A stretch of DNA of 64,000 bases from Wolfiporia cocos (lineage: Eukaryota; Basidiomycota; Agaricomycetes; Polyporales; Phaeolaceae): positions 372,001-436,000 of the forward strand of contig JACCLO010000002.1 of the NCBI GenBank assembly GCA_029448655.1, read 5' to 3'. Shown here piece after piece: positions 11,364 through 22,873 of the stretch. The notes beneath the pieces are model-generated. The model saw nothing but the letters and a program-made list of their open reading frames with translations. It was not told the DNA's origin and did not search any database. The stretch's first letter is position 1; each line of letters begins with the position of its first letter. The translations under genes were made by a program, and so were the position numbers.

Positions 11364-13012
11364 ATGTCCGCCGAAACCTCCACGCCTTCAGAAATCCAGA
11401 TTAACGTCAAGGGTAAGCAGTGTTCCAGCTGTATCGCTGACTGTTATCGACCTCATCCCAGGTCCCAGCGAGCTCAAGCTGCAGATCTCCATATCCACGG
11501 AGAAGACCGTTGCGGACCTCAAGCAAGCCATTGCGGACAAGTCTGATGTCCCCGCTGATCGTCAGCGCCTCATCTACTCTGGTATGTCCTGCACGCCCAT
11601 TCATACCTGAACATGCTGAGCTTTGAGTACAGGCCGCGTACTAAAGGTCGGCGTGCACCGCCACTTTTGCATTACGTGTTCTCACAATCGACTTGACAGG
11701 ACGAGGATGCGCTGTCTACGTACAAGATCCAGTCGGCGCATACGATACACATGGTCAAAGGTGCCGCCCGAGCTGCTGCTCCCGCTGCTCAGCCCGCCGC
11801 ATCACAGCCCTTGCCATCCATGCAGACGGGGCAGAACCCTCACGATCCCCTTACACAGCTTAACGGACATATGGGCTATGGGTTGATGGCGGGTCTCAAT
11901 CCGTTTGCCGAACTGGGTCTGAACCCCAACGATCCTAACATGGTCGGTATCTCCATTTGTATTGTGGTATGCGGCCCTGTGCGAGCGCAGCATACCGCCG
12001 TAGCGGCTGCGATGTGCAGCTATGCCACCGCAGCGCTCGCTCCACGACGAGCCACGTTATATGCTATGCCGGCACGCACGATCAGTGATCTGACCTATTC
12101 ATGCAGATGCAATCCATGATGAACTCGCCGCAATTCCTGCAGCAAATGTCCAGCATCATGTCCAACCCCGCGGTGCTCGACCAAATCATCGCCTCCAACC
12201 CCCAGCTCGCACACATGGCACCGCAAGTGCGCCAGGTGTTTCAGAGCGATCAATTCCGCCAGATGATGTGCGTCTGCTGCGCGCGTCTCTTCCATCCATC
12301 TGCCCGCTCACCCCGAACCCTCGCAGGTCGAACCCCGAGACACTCCGCATGATGCTCCAAATGTCCTCGCTCATGCGCGACGCAGGGCTCAGCCCTGGCG
12401 CACCTGGCGCCCAGTCCGCCTTCCCCGCCCCCGGCCTGCCCTCAAACGCGCGTCAAGACTCGCAAGCAACCCCGGGCCCGGCCAACCCTGCTGGTACCCC
12501 AGGCACGAATCCCGCCTCTCCACCGCCGCTGTTCAACCCTTTCGCCGCCTTTGGCGCGGGAGGTGCGGGCGCAGGCTCTGCAGGTGGCGCTGGGGCTGGA
12601 GCGGGGACCGACGCGGGCGCCGGCGCAGCGCCGGGTGCGGGTCTCTTTGACCCTGCGTTGATGCAGTCGATGCTGAGTGCGATGGGCGGGGCCGGCGCAG
12701 GCGGCGCGGATCCGTTCGGGCTCGGTGCTTTGGGAGGACTGGGCGGGCTCGGAGGGGGCGGGCTCGGAGGTGGCGGGCTCGGAGGTGGCGCCCCGGCTGA
12801 TACGAGACCGCCGGAGGAGCGGTTCCAGGTGCAACTACAGGTGAGTTTATCGATATATGTGCTCGGATGTGGACGGTGCTAAGGTCGTTTGGCCATAGCA
12901 ATTACAAGACATGGGCTTCACAAACGCCTCGCAGAACATCCGAGCACTACTTGCCACCGGCGGTAATGTGCATTCCGCGATTGAGTACATCCTCAATGGT
13001 GGTGGACTGTAG
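11364..13012 (+). CDS. DSK2: Ubiquilin, Dsk2-type UBL-UBA shuttle factor (404 aa)
   Basis: Seven exons (11364-11412, 11462-11581, 11633-11646, 11700-11942, 12107-12267, 12327-12840, 12899-13012) join in frame; exon 3 is a 14-nt microexon. Residues ~10-80 form a ubiquitin-like domain (QINVKGPSELKLQISI, QRLIYSGRVLKDEDAL, IHMVKG). Next comes an STI1-type Met/Gln/Asn-Pro region (MNSPQFLQQMSSIMSNPAVL, then SNPETLRMMLQMSSLM). A long Gly/Ala/Pro linker leads to a C-terminal UBA domain (QDMGFTNASQNIRALLATGG, AIEYILN). In this family the UBL binds the proteasome and the UBA binds ubiquitin chains, delivering clients for degradation and guarding membrane proteins. The 164-nt fourth intron is the longest here. 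The gene is intact. Confidence 0.93.
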
Positions 13013-13227
13013 AGTAGCCTGATGTGCGTTTCGCTTTTTGTGCTGCTCGCCGAGTGTTGTACGATGAAGAAGATAGAACTATCTTAACACCGTAATCATG
13101 TACCCACCTTTGGAATGAGACCAGTCCTTTTGCTCGACCGAAGTTTATGGGCCTCTAAATAACATGGCGGAAGGATGTGAAACGTGTGGAGTGAGAAGCC
13201 AGATAGTACGGCGAGCAACAGAGGTGT

Positions 13228-15076
13228 TCACGCGTGAATGATGGCTCCCGCCACGGTATCCCCGTCAAGCTTTGCCCGTTTCACTTCATCCCCGCTAGGG
13301 CGATCCTCCGGCTCCGGCGTCCGGTCGGAGGGATGCCGCTTTTCTCCTGCCAGGGGTGCAGGTGGATCAATAGGTGCAGAACTGCCATCCGCTGAGAGGA
13401 CGCTATCAACGCCTGGCAAAACCCAAGAAAGGCTCGGGGACACACCTGCACTCCTCTTCTCCTCCATCTCGCGCTGTGGCTCCACCTCTCTTCCTGGCTT
13501 TCCCCCCTTCCCCTTGCTCTTCCCCTTCCCCTCCTCCTCCGGCGGCGGCAACGGCCTAAAATACGGCTGCGCGACCCAGTGCGGCAGCACCGGCAGTCCC
13601 GCCGCCTCGTCCCACGCCGCACACGCCTCGAGTCCCCTGCCCGCCTCCTCCGCCGCGCGTACGTCCTCCTCGAGCCGCGCGTCGAGCTCGCGCACGATGT
13701 CTGCGTACTGCATCCACGCCGCGGCGCTGTCCGCCTTGTCGATGCGCACGCGCCCGAGACGGTCGCGCAGGTCCGTGTGCCGCGCGAGCGCCGGGCGGAG
13801 CAGCTTGAAGAGGTGCCCCTTGACGGCGCTCGGCGAGGTGGGCGTGCGTTGTGCGTCGACGAGCGAGAGGTACTCGAGCGCGAGGTGCGTGTGGCGCGGG
13901 TGTGCGCCGGTGAGGTAGGAGGAGAGGGGGCGGGGGGAGGTGTCCGCGGGAGCTGCGGAGGTAGAGGTGGAGGTGGAGGTGGAGGGGATGAGAGAGTCTG
14001 TGGATTTAGACGGAAGGAGCGCTGCGGGGGCTGGAGAGAAGATCGCGGGGTTGTAGAGGTTTCCCTCGGCAGACATGACCGCGTCTGCGCCTGTGGCTAC
14101 TAGACAGCGTTCGATGTCGGGATGGAAGAGGATGTTTCCGTTGGCAATCACGGGCACGGAGACGGCTTCCTTCACCGCGCGTATCTTTTCCCAGTCTGCG
14201 AGGCCCTGTCGATACATGTTACAGGCACATTCCTTGCACGTAGAGGAGTTTAGACTAACCGTTTTATGGCCTCTCTGTTCGCGCATTCTTCCATGGCACG
14301 TAAGAACCTGTGCGCCTGCACGCTCGAGCATCTTTGCATACTCTACAGTCTTCTCCACCGTTGAAAAGACGCGGAATTTGGCCGTGACGGGTATCGATAG
14401 GTTGCGGTACAGGATATTAACTGAGGAAACATTGAGGCTAAACTAGTTTTCGAATTTGACATCCTGTACTCACTGAGCTCATAGATAAGATCCCACTCGT
14501 CCTGCAAGAATGATCCATAATGTCCCCGCTTCGCAATGTCCTGCGGGCACCCAAGGTTGATGTCCACTGCATCGCAATATGGCTCTACAACCTTCGCAGA
14601 TGCGAGGAGCTGTTCGGGGTTGTTTGCGCAAAACTGTACGATGAGCGGCCGGTCCTCGGGTCCGCCCTCTTCACCAAAGGTAATGTTGAAGTTCTGCTCA
14701 CGGTAACCTTTGCGCGAGCCCTCAGCGAACATCTGATTGCACGAGTCAACACTGTCCCACGTATGACTTTTCACAAAGTCCTACTTTGGCATTGATCATA
14801 GGCGTGTAGACCAGCTGAAGGTGCATCTTAGTACCTGAAGCTGGGAAGTATGGGAGACCTGCTCACTCACTTGTGCCCCATACTTTCGAGACAGCTTCCT
14901 CCATGCCTGGCCGCAATGATATTGACAAACGTTCATTCCACCATCACGCGATCAAAACTCACAAGCTCACTTTGGTCGACCATCGGTGCGACTACATGCT
15001 TCGGGCTGCCCAGGACCTCCCGGAAGAAGTCATAGCCTGTGAGCTTCTTGCGTTCCTGGACAGTGACTCCTGGCAT
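13228..15076 (-). CDS. DUS1: tRNA-dihydrouridine synthase, Dus1-type (530 aa)
   Basis: Six exons (15076-14948, 14906-14871, 14814-14785, 14732-14474, 14420-14260, 14205-13228) join in frame with introns of 41-56 nt. It reduces uridine to dihydrouridine in the tRNA D-loop using FMN and NADPH. Visible motifs are the FMN-barrel entry [11 protein letters not shown], the catalytic-Cys segment [19 protein letters not shown], the His motif [11 protein letters not shown], and the phosphate-binding IANGNI and [11 protein letters not shown]. The last ~150 residues are Pro/Gly/Lys-rich and beyond the core. The ATG at 15076 is chosen because the frame upstream has no other ATG; start-proximal [17 protein letters not shown] matches the family start. 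Its 3' end faces the DSK2 3' end about 215 bp away. Confidence 0.92.
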
Positions 15077-15788
15077 ATTGAGCGTCGGCGCCGGATCTGT
15101 GAGGCTGCGTAGTGCTCGTCGGAGCGGACGCAGTAGGCGGTGAATGATGGAGGTCTCGTGAGCTGGCCGGCTCAAGCCCCTTCAGATTATTCGATAAGGT
15201 GAGTAGTACGCGAGGGGAAGAGGGCTTCGGGAATGAAGAGGTATGCTATGCAAGGCCAAGCTTAGCTTCTTCTTCAGATCCGATCGCACGTAACCACGTG
15301 GTCTGCAGCTCTACTATAGCTAGGTCTGGGTTTTCGCGCTGAAGGACATTTGATCTATGCATATGCGTATGCGTAGCACTGTACTTAAAAAATTCTGAAA
15401 CGATCTTTTGATCACGGATTCAATTCCGTCTGCTGCTGAAAGATAAGCGCCCAAGATATCACTGGCGGCACGCGCCGCCGATGCATACCTTCCCCGTTCC
15501 CCACCACAATGCATCGACCGGTAGCGTAAGGAATGATACACACGAGATGAGAATGTGTGAACTTATATGGCTGACAAAATCAAGCACTCCTTTCGAATTC
15601 GCAATGTGTCCACCGTTGTGGCAAACCACTTGCGACTCGTGACTGATGACATACATCAGAATGCCATTCTACAGACTCCAAGTTACAAGACATCACACCC
15701 ACTGTTGTCAGTGAAGCGCTCTCCTCTTGTCGAGCGCGGTATATGCAGGTCATAGGGAGTACTTGTCTCCCATGTCCCGAACCATATC

Positions 15789-15801
15789 GAAACCTCTAGA
15801 A
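15789..15801 (+). promoter_or_regulatory. Candidate heat-shock element, 3 units
   Basis: GAA-nn-CTC-nn-GAA matches the alternating nGAAn/nTTCn heat-shock-factor site at exact 5-bp spacing with one mismatch in the middle unit. It lies about 290 bp upstream of the small heat-shock protein ATG. Confidence 0.45.
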
Positions 15802-15839
15802 CAATCTCCCCCAGCACTCTCCGCCCTACCCATGCCAAG

Positions 15840-15847
15840 TTCGCGAA
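15840..15847 (+). promoter_or_regulatory. Candidate heat-shock element core TTCGCGAA
   Basis: A perfect TTCnnGAA inverted pair, the minimal heat-shock-factor core, lies about 50 bp downstream of the first candidate element and about 230 bp upstream of the Hsp20 start. Confidence 0.45.
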
Positions 15848-15956
15848 CATACGAGAGCGTCTCTAGACCGCTCCTACACGTTCCCGTGGCCTCCTCCGCG
15901 CACATCAATGACGCTGCGGCTCATCCCTATGCAACAACCCCCAGCCGCGCCCACAG

Positions 15957-15964
15957 CATAAAAG
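15957..15964 (+). promoter_or_regulatory. TATA-like box of Hsp20 gene
   Basis: CATAAAAG lies about 115 bp before the ATG of the small heat-shock protein gene, downstream of the two candidate heat-shock elements. This is a normal order for an inducible fungal promoter. Confidence 0.45.
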
Positions 15965-16078
15965 GCGCGCGCGTCGCCGCTGCCCCTCAGCAAAAAAAAT
16001 TCGTTCATCTACTTACATTTCGACTTCAGCTCGCTCACACCTCTTCTAATTCTTCTCTTCATCGCTTAACGACTCGAT

Positions 16079-16663
16079 ATGTCCCTCTCGACCTTCTTCT
16101 ACGAGCCGTTCTACTCCCTCGCCGACTTTGACCGCCTGTTCGACGAGGCGTTCTCTGCGCGCGCTGGCCCACGTGGCCAGGGAACTGACCGCCAGGTGCA
16201 GCGACATGACTCTAGCTCCAGGTTCCTCCGCCCAAGGTATGCTCGTCCTTCCTCCTCGGCGGCGCACGTCCTGACATGTGCTCTTAGGATGGACCTCCAT
16301 GAGGATGCGCAAGCAAACGCTGTGACGGCGACGTTCGAGCTCCCTGGGCTCAACAAAGAGAATGTCAACATCGACGTACACAATGGCGTGTTGACCGTCT
16401 CGGGCGAGGCCAAGGTTGAAAGCGATCGCGACGAGCACGGCTACGCGGTGCGCGAGCGCCACTATGGCAAGTTCTCGCGCGCGGTCCCGCTCCCGCAGGG
16501 AGTTAAGGTAAGACCAATTTCTCCGACGCGAGAGTGAACAAAATGTTAATACTCGCACTTACAGAGTGAGGATATAAGAGCCTCTATGGAGAACGGCGTG
16601 CTGACTGTGACGTTCCCGAAATCGACGCCGGAGACTGCTCCCAAGAAGATCACTATTTCTTGA
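16079..16663 (+). CDS. Small heat-shock protein, Hsp20/alpha-crystallin (158 aa)
   Basis: Three exons (16079-16236, 16288-16507, 16565-16663) join in frame with 51- and 57-nt introns. The N-terminus MSLSTFFYEPFYSLADFDRL is typical of fungal class proteins. The alpha-crystallin domain runs from about residue 53 (RMDLHEDAQANAVTATFELP, NKENVNIDVHNGVLTVSGE, RHYGKFSRAVPLP) to the conserved NGVLTVTFPK near the C-terminus. It is an ATP-independent holdase that binds unfolding proteins as oligomers in the cytosol. Length is normal for the family. Candidate heat-shock elements and a TATA-like box upstream suggest heat induction. Confidence 0.95.
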
Positions 16664-17724
16664 AGGGCTCGTCCCATTCATTATAGCTGCGTCGAGTTCG
16701 CAGCCTTCAGAGTCGGCACTTCATGTATTTTGTGGCATCCTGTAGCATTTCTCTCGCATTTGTTAAATCAATGTGCATCTGTACATTAATATATTAAAGC
16801 TGAAGTTCTTGATATCATGCGCTAATTGTGATTTTGCAATCCAGCCACATTTGCTCGTGGACGAAAATCATTCAGTGAAAGCGGGCTGAAGGGTAGTGCG
16901 CGACGAGAAATGTGGGAACATTGATTGACAGCCTGCATAGGAAGAATATTGAAGGTAACGCACGTCGACTATTGCTACATCGCCAGACGCCTGCGTCCAT
17001 CACCCAAAGCTCACATCAGGCACGCTGCTCACCACACTTCGCCTTCGCCTTATCTCTGCTCAGCAACTCCACCGGCACTGTCTTGCCTGGAGCAACGTAC
17101 GCCACATCGTCTTCCTCTAGCTCTATTAGCTCTTCTACTTCGCCCTTGGAAATAGTACCTTTCCCTGGGTTACGATATAAATCGATGGCCCATTGACCAT
17201 GGTAGATCCGTGTTGATGATGCTGAACAGATCAAAGCAACATGTTCCACGTGCTAACATTTCGCTCTCAGTGATCCATATACTGGTCATAGACCTCGCGT
17301 TGGCACGCCTGAATCGCCGGTACTTTATTGTCAGCTTTTATTCATTGTCAGCTTTTATTTATTGACAGTGATTCACCCTGATTGCTTCCAAATATATGTT
17401 TCCATTACTTCTCGCGCGCGAGCTCCGTCAATTGAGCCTTCTGGAGCAGGGGATTTTCCTCATGGTCAATGTCACGCTTGGACAGAATGTCGCGCTTCAT
17501 CGATCAAATATTTGTGGCCCGAGCAATATCGCACAATGGAGATATGGCCATTGGTCATTGTCACTACCCTACGGAGCTCCGGTAGTGTTTCGACATCGAG
17601 TGTGGCGACGCTCGGGCCACGATTACATTGTGATATATAAGCTCGAAGTCCCGCATGGTACTGGAAGCGATCATAAGTACTTTCTCTCTATGGTGCCGTG
17701 TGTTCATACTCCTTCGTCACTCTG
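16664..17724. other. Intergenic region with an unassigned coding-like fragment
   Basis: A minus-strand frame at 17249-17016 ends with an acidic then Lys-rich tail (VEELIELEEDDVAYV, PVELLSRDKAKAK) and reads like the last exon of a real protein. No ATG or upstream exon is found and I cannot name it. A plus-strand frame at 17396-17660 could be a 5' exon of the next gene, but no splice solution keeps the frame. Confidence 0.35.
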
Positions 17725-18512
17725 ATGGACTCAGTCGACCAGCCTGTTGTTGACCTGCAGAGCCAGGATGGTGAAATAATTGTCCTCCAAAATCCATATC
17801 CACATCCGCGACGGAATCAGCTTTTGGGGAAATCAACAGATGTGGCCCCGATCCGATTTTTGGTCAGGGACCAAGAGGACAGTCCTGCTCGCCATGCATC
17901 ACTTTGGGAGCTGGTGAACAGGCTGCATGATCTCGAAGGATTTCTAGAGGATGGACAGGACACGATGCCCTTTGCTTCATCAGAGCAAGGCTTCCGTACA
18001 TCAATCCATTTCAATATTGACGTACGTTCTGCTTCCAATTTAGTGAACATTATCTGATGTCTTACAGTGGCCCGGGTACCCTACCTGGCTTAGTGAATCC
18101 AGCATTTCTTCTGAGCGTTGTAGTACAAAAGCCGATCTGTGCCGAATAGTGCTATCGGCCTGCACACATTTCGTCCATGTATGTCTCCATTTTGTTCCTC
18201 CGATGCTCGTATTCACTGACACATTGCGATCAGGCGATGGCAAGCCATTCTCCCAACGTCCGTCTTGGAGGGATCTGGACGCTCGGCCTAATTCGCGACA
18301 TGAAACCAGGCGATAACATCTTCACTGCCAAAGACCTGCATTTGGTGGGCCTTTATCAGGTCGACAGGAACGTGTTTCGGATCGTTCTATCAGTACTAAG
18401 GGATCATGACGCACGTCGTCAAAAGAATTCTATTGACTTGGATGCTCTCACACATAGTTTCATCCATTGTAAACGTGTGCCAACCAGCTTGGCTGAACAG
18501 TTATTGGCATGA
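17725..18512 (+). CDS. Basidiomycete hypothetical protein with WPGY...DLxLVxL motifs (228 aa)
   Basis: Three exons (17725-18021, 18068-18178, 18234-18512), each a multiple of three, join over 46- and 55-nt introns. Recognisable landmarks are IDWPGYPTW and, near the end, AKDLHLVGLYQVDRNVFRIVL. From memory this layout (WPGY..W, a basic/helical segment, then DLxLVxLxxV) belongs to a large family of uncharacterised Agaricomycete proteins. The gene at 58.6-59.6 kb has the same order and an intron at the same place. No function is known. The true 5' end may lie further upstream; 17725 is simply the first ATG in the frame. Confidence 0.55.
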
Positions 18513-18950
18513 TTAGATAGTGTTCTTTCCCATACATCGTTCTCCCAGGATGTGTCATTGAGCATGGCCACAATTTATACAATGGCTGGCCTGAGGCATG
18601 AGCTGACTGTAATGAATATCAAAGCCAAATTCTGTAATGTCATTGATAGACTCTTGTGTCCGCACCTATACAATCACTTGTGATGCTGCAGAACCTCTAC
18701 AGTGCGGAAATTTGAATTAGTAATCGGTCTGGAAGCTACTCTGAGTAGCACGAGGGCGATCAACAGACTAATAAATCGCTCTGAAGCACGAGAGCGAATG
18801 TATAATACGACAGAGTTTGATTGATCAGAAAGCATCGACATTCATATTTCACACCAATATTATTACCGTGTCTCTGACTTCATATTGAGGAAGCAAACCA
18901 CATGTCAGCCGCATACTGATACCACAGGTTCATACCCTGTGTTTGCACTC
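18513..18950. other. Convergent intergenic region
   Basis: It separates the hypothetical gene from the convergent GST gene. AT-rich, presumably both 3' UTRs; no gene seen. Confidence 0.4.
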
Positions 18951-19763
18951 TTATGCGGAGTCCTTGACTGCTTGCCATGCGGAACGAGAGCTAATCGTCT
19001 TCCACCACCTATGCAGGGACAGTAGCGGTGAGCGTTGAGCGGAAGAGAGACATAGGGATCGTACTTGGCCACATTTGGTCTTCGGTTAGTAGTGAGGAGA
19101 TCATAGCCCATCAGTCCGAGTGTGTTGCCAAACGGGAGGTGGAACAAGTCAGCGAGAGTGACCTCCTGTTGATGAAGATCAGTAGCACAACTGCCGGTGG
19201 TGAATATGCACATGCCTCTCCTGCGAGATAGGCTGATTTAGACAGGATCAGCTCATAGGCGTCCAGTTTTGCGTTGAGTGTTTGGAGCAAATTTGCGACG
19301 ACAGTCTCATCTGTGGTGCCTCCAGCGAACCTGAAGTGATCAAATCGGATCAGCAAGAGGCAATTCAGAGCAGGCCTCATGGCGCCACTTACTTCTTGAA
19401 TATATTCTCCCATGCCAGCTCGTTCATGTAAGGGTCGAAACTGCTCAGTTCGATGCTCGCAGCCTGCTCGTAACGTGCCCAACTCTGTATGTCGGACGGA
19501 TCAGGTATGAGCCTCGGGCCCTGTGCTGCGTACTTGGTGGCGATGTAGCGGCAGATGGCGCGGCTCTCGAAAAGCTGGAAACCATCGTCATCGATATAGG
19601 GAACCTGTCCGAATGGCTGGTGCTCGAGGTATACGGGGGCCTTGTGCTCGTCCTTGAGCATGTCGACCATTACGAGCTCGTATGAGACATTCATCTCTTT
19701 GCAGATTAGAGCGACGCGTCGCGTGCAGTGGGAGGCAGGGAAGCCATATAGCTTAAGCACCAT
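18951..19763 (-). CDS. Glutathione S-transferase, phi-like (214 aa)
   Basis: Four exons (19763-19393, 19330-19216, 19165-19065, 19008-18951) give an intact 214-aa protein, the usual GST length. The N-terminal thioredoxin-like domain has LYGFPASHCTRRVAL, the cis-Pro segment FGQVPYID and the glutathione-binding FESRAICRYIA. The all-alpha domain has the N-capping-box region EVTLADLFHLPFG and ends with WWKTISSRSAWQAVKDSA, typical of fungal GSTs. It conjugates glutathione to electrophiles in the cytosol. The second intron (19215-19166) begins with GC (AG/GCATGT) rather than GT. A GT donor four bases later would create an immediate stop, so GC-AG splicing is required. Confidence 0.92.
19166..19215 (-). 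other. GC-AG intron in the GST gene
   Basis: A 50-nt intron with donor GCATGT and acceptor CAACAG. Removing it gives AGEEVTLADLF, which matches the conserved GST motif; no GT donor nearby keeps the frame. Confidence 0.75.
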
Positions 19764-19821
19764 GGCGAGTTGAGTCAACACGAGACGTGTGTGAGTGTCA
19801 AGACAGTCATAAATATGCGAA

Positions 19822-19829
19822 GTATATAA
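19822..19829 (-). promoter_or_regulatory. TATA box of GST gene
   Basis: TATATA lies about 60 bp upstream of the GST ATG (minus strand), a usual distance for a fungal TATA element. Confidence 0.45.
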
Positions 19830-20143
19830 CCTCAACCCGTCGCGCGGTGAGAACATGAATATGGTACCCGCACAAGTGGATTGCTTCGGAGTGAAGAGCT
19901 GCTCACGCGAAGTCCTCAAATAGCGCAAATGGTCATGAAGTGTCGGTTGATACAACTGATGATGGCCTATCCTATCTGTTTAGAGTGACGAATTCGCAGA
20001 CAAGCTGCTTTGTCTCTCAGCAGCATGAGAGTTTCAACACCTTGGAGGTGAATCGCTGGGAATCGATGTGAAGAGAACATCATACGGCTAGCTTAGCTCT
20101 GATTTGTAGCGCGCCAACCACATATAGTCACGGATTGTCACAC

Positions 20144-20159
20144 TGTGCCAAGGACCACT
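20144..20159. repeat. 16-bp direct repeat, candidate target-site duplication (left)
   Basis: TGTGCCAAGGACCACT is identical to 20872-20887. The two copies bracket the LINE remnant. Confidence 0.6.
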
Positions 20160-20871
20160 AAACGGGCCGAGAGAGAGAAATGCACGGCAGTAATTACGTT
20201 ACATACGCGCGGGTCGGAGACCAAGGTGCGTGATAGCAGTTAGTTGGTACGTAAAGTGTCATGCGGAGAAGGGAGGTATGGAGGGTACTATACTGGGTTC
20301 GGGTAAAACAAGTAGGAAGGTTAAAACTGGCTTACCCTGGGTCGATGATCAGTGGGGCTGTGTTGGGTGTTTTCATGAAGGCCGTGGAGTGGGTAAGGAA
20401 ACATTGGAGTGCACATAATCCGCGGAAGGTGGTAAACAGAATGGTGAGGTTGATCGATGGTGATATGCGGCGGAGATGATGCCGTGCGGACTCGTGTAAA
20501 GGACAGTGTATGAGGATGTGTTCACGAGTTTGGAGGGTGTGTGGTTGCATGGACAGGTGATGGGTTCAGAAGGTACAAAGCGACGATAATAGTCGCCGAG
20601 GTGTCCATGGCCGGTGAGGCATTGTAAGAGGCGCGAATGAACGTTACGATTGCTGCCGTAGTGGCAGTGGAATGTCGATAATTTAGTGGATGGTGCCACT
20701 GCACGGCCGAAATGCATGCCATGACGAAGTATTTCGAATCCTATCCCTTCTCTGAAGCGCATCTCCTTCAAACCACACATACATTCTCTTGGGGTAGTGA
20801 TCGTTGGGTATGTCTACTTCGGTTTGTGTTACGTACGATTTTGCATCCTCTATTCGAGATTTCCGAACTGG
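20160..20871 (-). mobile_element. 5'-truncated non-LTR retrotransposon (LINE) remnant
   Basis: Minus-strand coding relics at about 20780-20332 read as the C-terminus of a reverse-transcriptase polyprotein: RLLQCLTGHGHLGDYYRRFVP, then a CPC...H...C zinc-knuckle-like segment with QTREHILIHCPLHE. The frame shifts near 20545, inside that knuckle, so it is dead. Only the last ~150 residues remain, as expected for 5' truncation. The block lies between perfect 16-bp direct repeats (20144-20159 and 20872-20887), a fitting LINE target-site duplication. I see no poly(A) or simple tail at the element's 3' end near 20160. Confidence 0.65.
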
Positions 20872-20887
20872 TGTGCCAAGGACCACT
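20872..20887. repeat. 16-bp direct repeat, candidate target-site duplication (right)
   Basis: Second copy of TGTGCCAAGGACCACT; bases on both sides differ from the left copy, so the match is exactly 16 bp. Confidence 0.6.
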
Positions 20888-21060
20888 CTAAGAACACTGC
20901 ATCTATCACTGATGTGATTCCTCGTTGCCAGGCTAGGTAGATAAAAGAAGCACCATGCTGTGTACTCGGGGCTGGCTGTGCGATGCTGTGAGGACCTCCT
21001 GGTATATGAACGGTTGTACAGATTACAAAGGCCATTCTGCTTGACTCCAATTCTGCCGTC

Positions 21061-22873
21061 ATGGGTCGCGATAACACCAATCCCCAATCACGCCGAAACA
21101 AGAGAAAGATGGCCAAAGCAAATGACGCGAAGCGACGCACCCAAGAAGCTGACGCCGCACCAGTAAGGGAGCATGGTCAGGACTGTGCAGACACTGTGGG
21201 GGTGACGGAAGGAGCAGGGGAAGTTCGAAGTGAATCGTCCTCAGCGCTACAGGAGAAAGCGCAGGATCTTCGCGCCGTCGAACAAACGACGCGAGAGAAC
21301 TCTGCGGTGAAAAGTGGGAGGGAGGGAGAGTCCGCACCAAGGATAGAAAGCACGCTGCAGAGAATCGGGGAAGCACAGGAAGTCAAAAGTGAGCCATCTA
21401 TACTCTAGAGAGACAACTGAAGGATAGACGCAGATACAGAGCCCGGGTGGAGACACATTGGACGCGTCCCGGGCGCTCCGGACTCAACGCTGATGGAGAG
21501 CGATCCGTCCTCAACGAGGCTGCTGCAGCTGCCAACGGAGGTCTGCGAGCGTATCATCGACTGGCAGTGGGATAGCACTTGGATGCTGCGGAGATGCGCA
21601 CTAGCATGCAAGGCGTGGACACCGAGGTGTCGGTGCTGGATGCAGCGGAACGTCGTTCTGTGGGAGCGGAGCCACGTCCAAGGACATGCGAGGCGAGCGC
21701 GGGCACAGCCACATCTCCTCCAGCAAGCGAGATCGGTCTGGGTGATGAGCGGGCGCCAATTCCGCAACTGGGCACATTCGCCATCATGGGCGGCGTCTTG
21801 ACATCCTGCGTGCAATCTGGAAGCCGAGCGACTTCCATCCGCTCCTCCTCGTCCACCTCTCCGCATTTTCTTCTCTCACGACACTCCGGCTGTATTACGT
21901 CACGTTCCCGAAGGTGCGCGAGTTTGGGCGTCTCGTCAGTGCACTCCCGAGCCTCGTCCACCTCACATGCGAAAACGTACTATTCACGAACACGGCTCCC
22001 TGTGCGAGTCTTGCAATCACGCGCTGTCCTCCCTCTGTGAGACTGACCGGCCTAGTGATCCTCTCCTCCGACGAGACTTCTTCCCATGTCGAGGCTAATA
22101 AGACGCTCCTTGGGCACCTGTGCGCTGCGGGAGTGGTTGTTGACCTCCAGGGATTTGAGTTCAGTGTCGAGGCATCCTCTGACAGCATGTATCTAGATGC
22201 TTATAGAGAGCCCCTTCATGAGCTCCTCAAGCAGTGCAGCCAGTCTCTGTGCAGCTTGACACTCATTTCAGCTTTAAAACCGAGCAATGATGTTCAGGCA
22301 GATGTGATATCTGATACAATCGGTACGTTTATAATATGACCCCCACCCACTTCGTATATGCATGCCTGATGTGCACTTGTGATAGCATCTGTATATGATC
22401 TTGCCTGTTGCGACAGCCTGAAGACACTCACTTTGCAAGCTTGGAAATTTGAGGACCTTGGATATGCCTGGATGCGCCGTGTCATTGAATCCAATGTATC
22501 GAAGAAGTTGCGTGACGTCTCGATTGTCATGGACCAGCCTCGGTACAGCGAGAATGCAGAGGATAACTTACAGATGACTGTATCCGCTATCAGGAAGGAC
22601 ATGTGCCCTCAGCTTGACGAGCTGTTCTCCAACAAGGACTACGAGAAGCTCCACCATGTTGACTTTGTGTTCTGGGCTTATCCTGATCTTGCCATCCCGG
22701 ATGCAACTCGGTGGTCAACCCTGCTCAAGGCTGAGATGCCGAAATCGCATGAGCGAGGAGTTCTGCGGTAAGTGGGTACCATTGACGAATGCGCCGTCTC
22801 ATAATCGTGCCTGATGCTCTGCAGGACTCGCGTGGATGTTTACCTCGGGCTCGTCAATGAAGACTACCTTTGA
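21061..22873 (+). pseudogene. F-box gene with frame breaks
   Basis: Exon-like blocks are 21061-21388, 21434-22322, 22386-22767 and 22825-22873, with good GT-AG introns of 45, 63 and 57 nt and a final VDVYLGLVNEDYL then stop. Residues after the first intron give a clear F-box (RLLQLPTEVCERIIDWQW, RCALACKAWTPRCR). The frame then has to change twice. QQARSVWV is in one frame, ERAPIPQLGTFAIM in a second, and LDILRAIWKPSDFHPLLL onward, through REFGRLVSALPSLVHLTC, in a third. The breaks lie near 21746 and 21787. It is unlike the other F-box genes here in having a charged N-terminal extension of about 110 residues and different intron positions. It is probably a pseudogene, although sequencing indels could mimic this. 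Confidence 0.65.

Noticed and set aside
13238..13918. 226-codon plus-strand open frame
   Set aside because: Antisense shadow of the GC-rich last exon of the dihydrouridine synthase gene.
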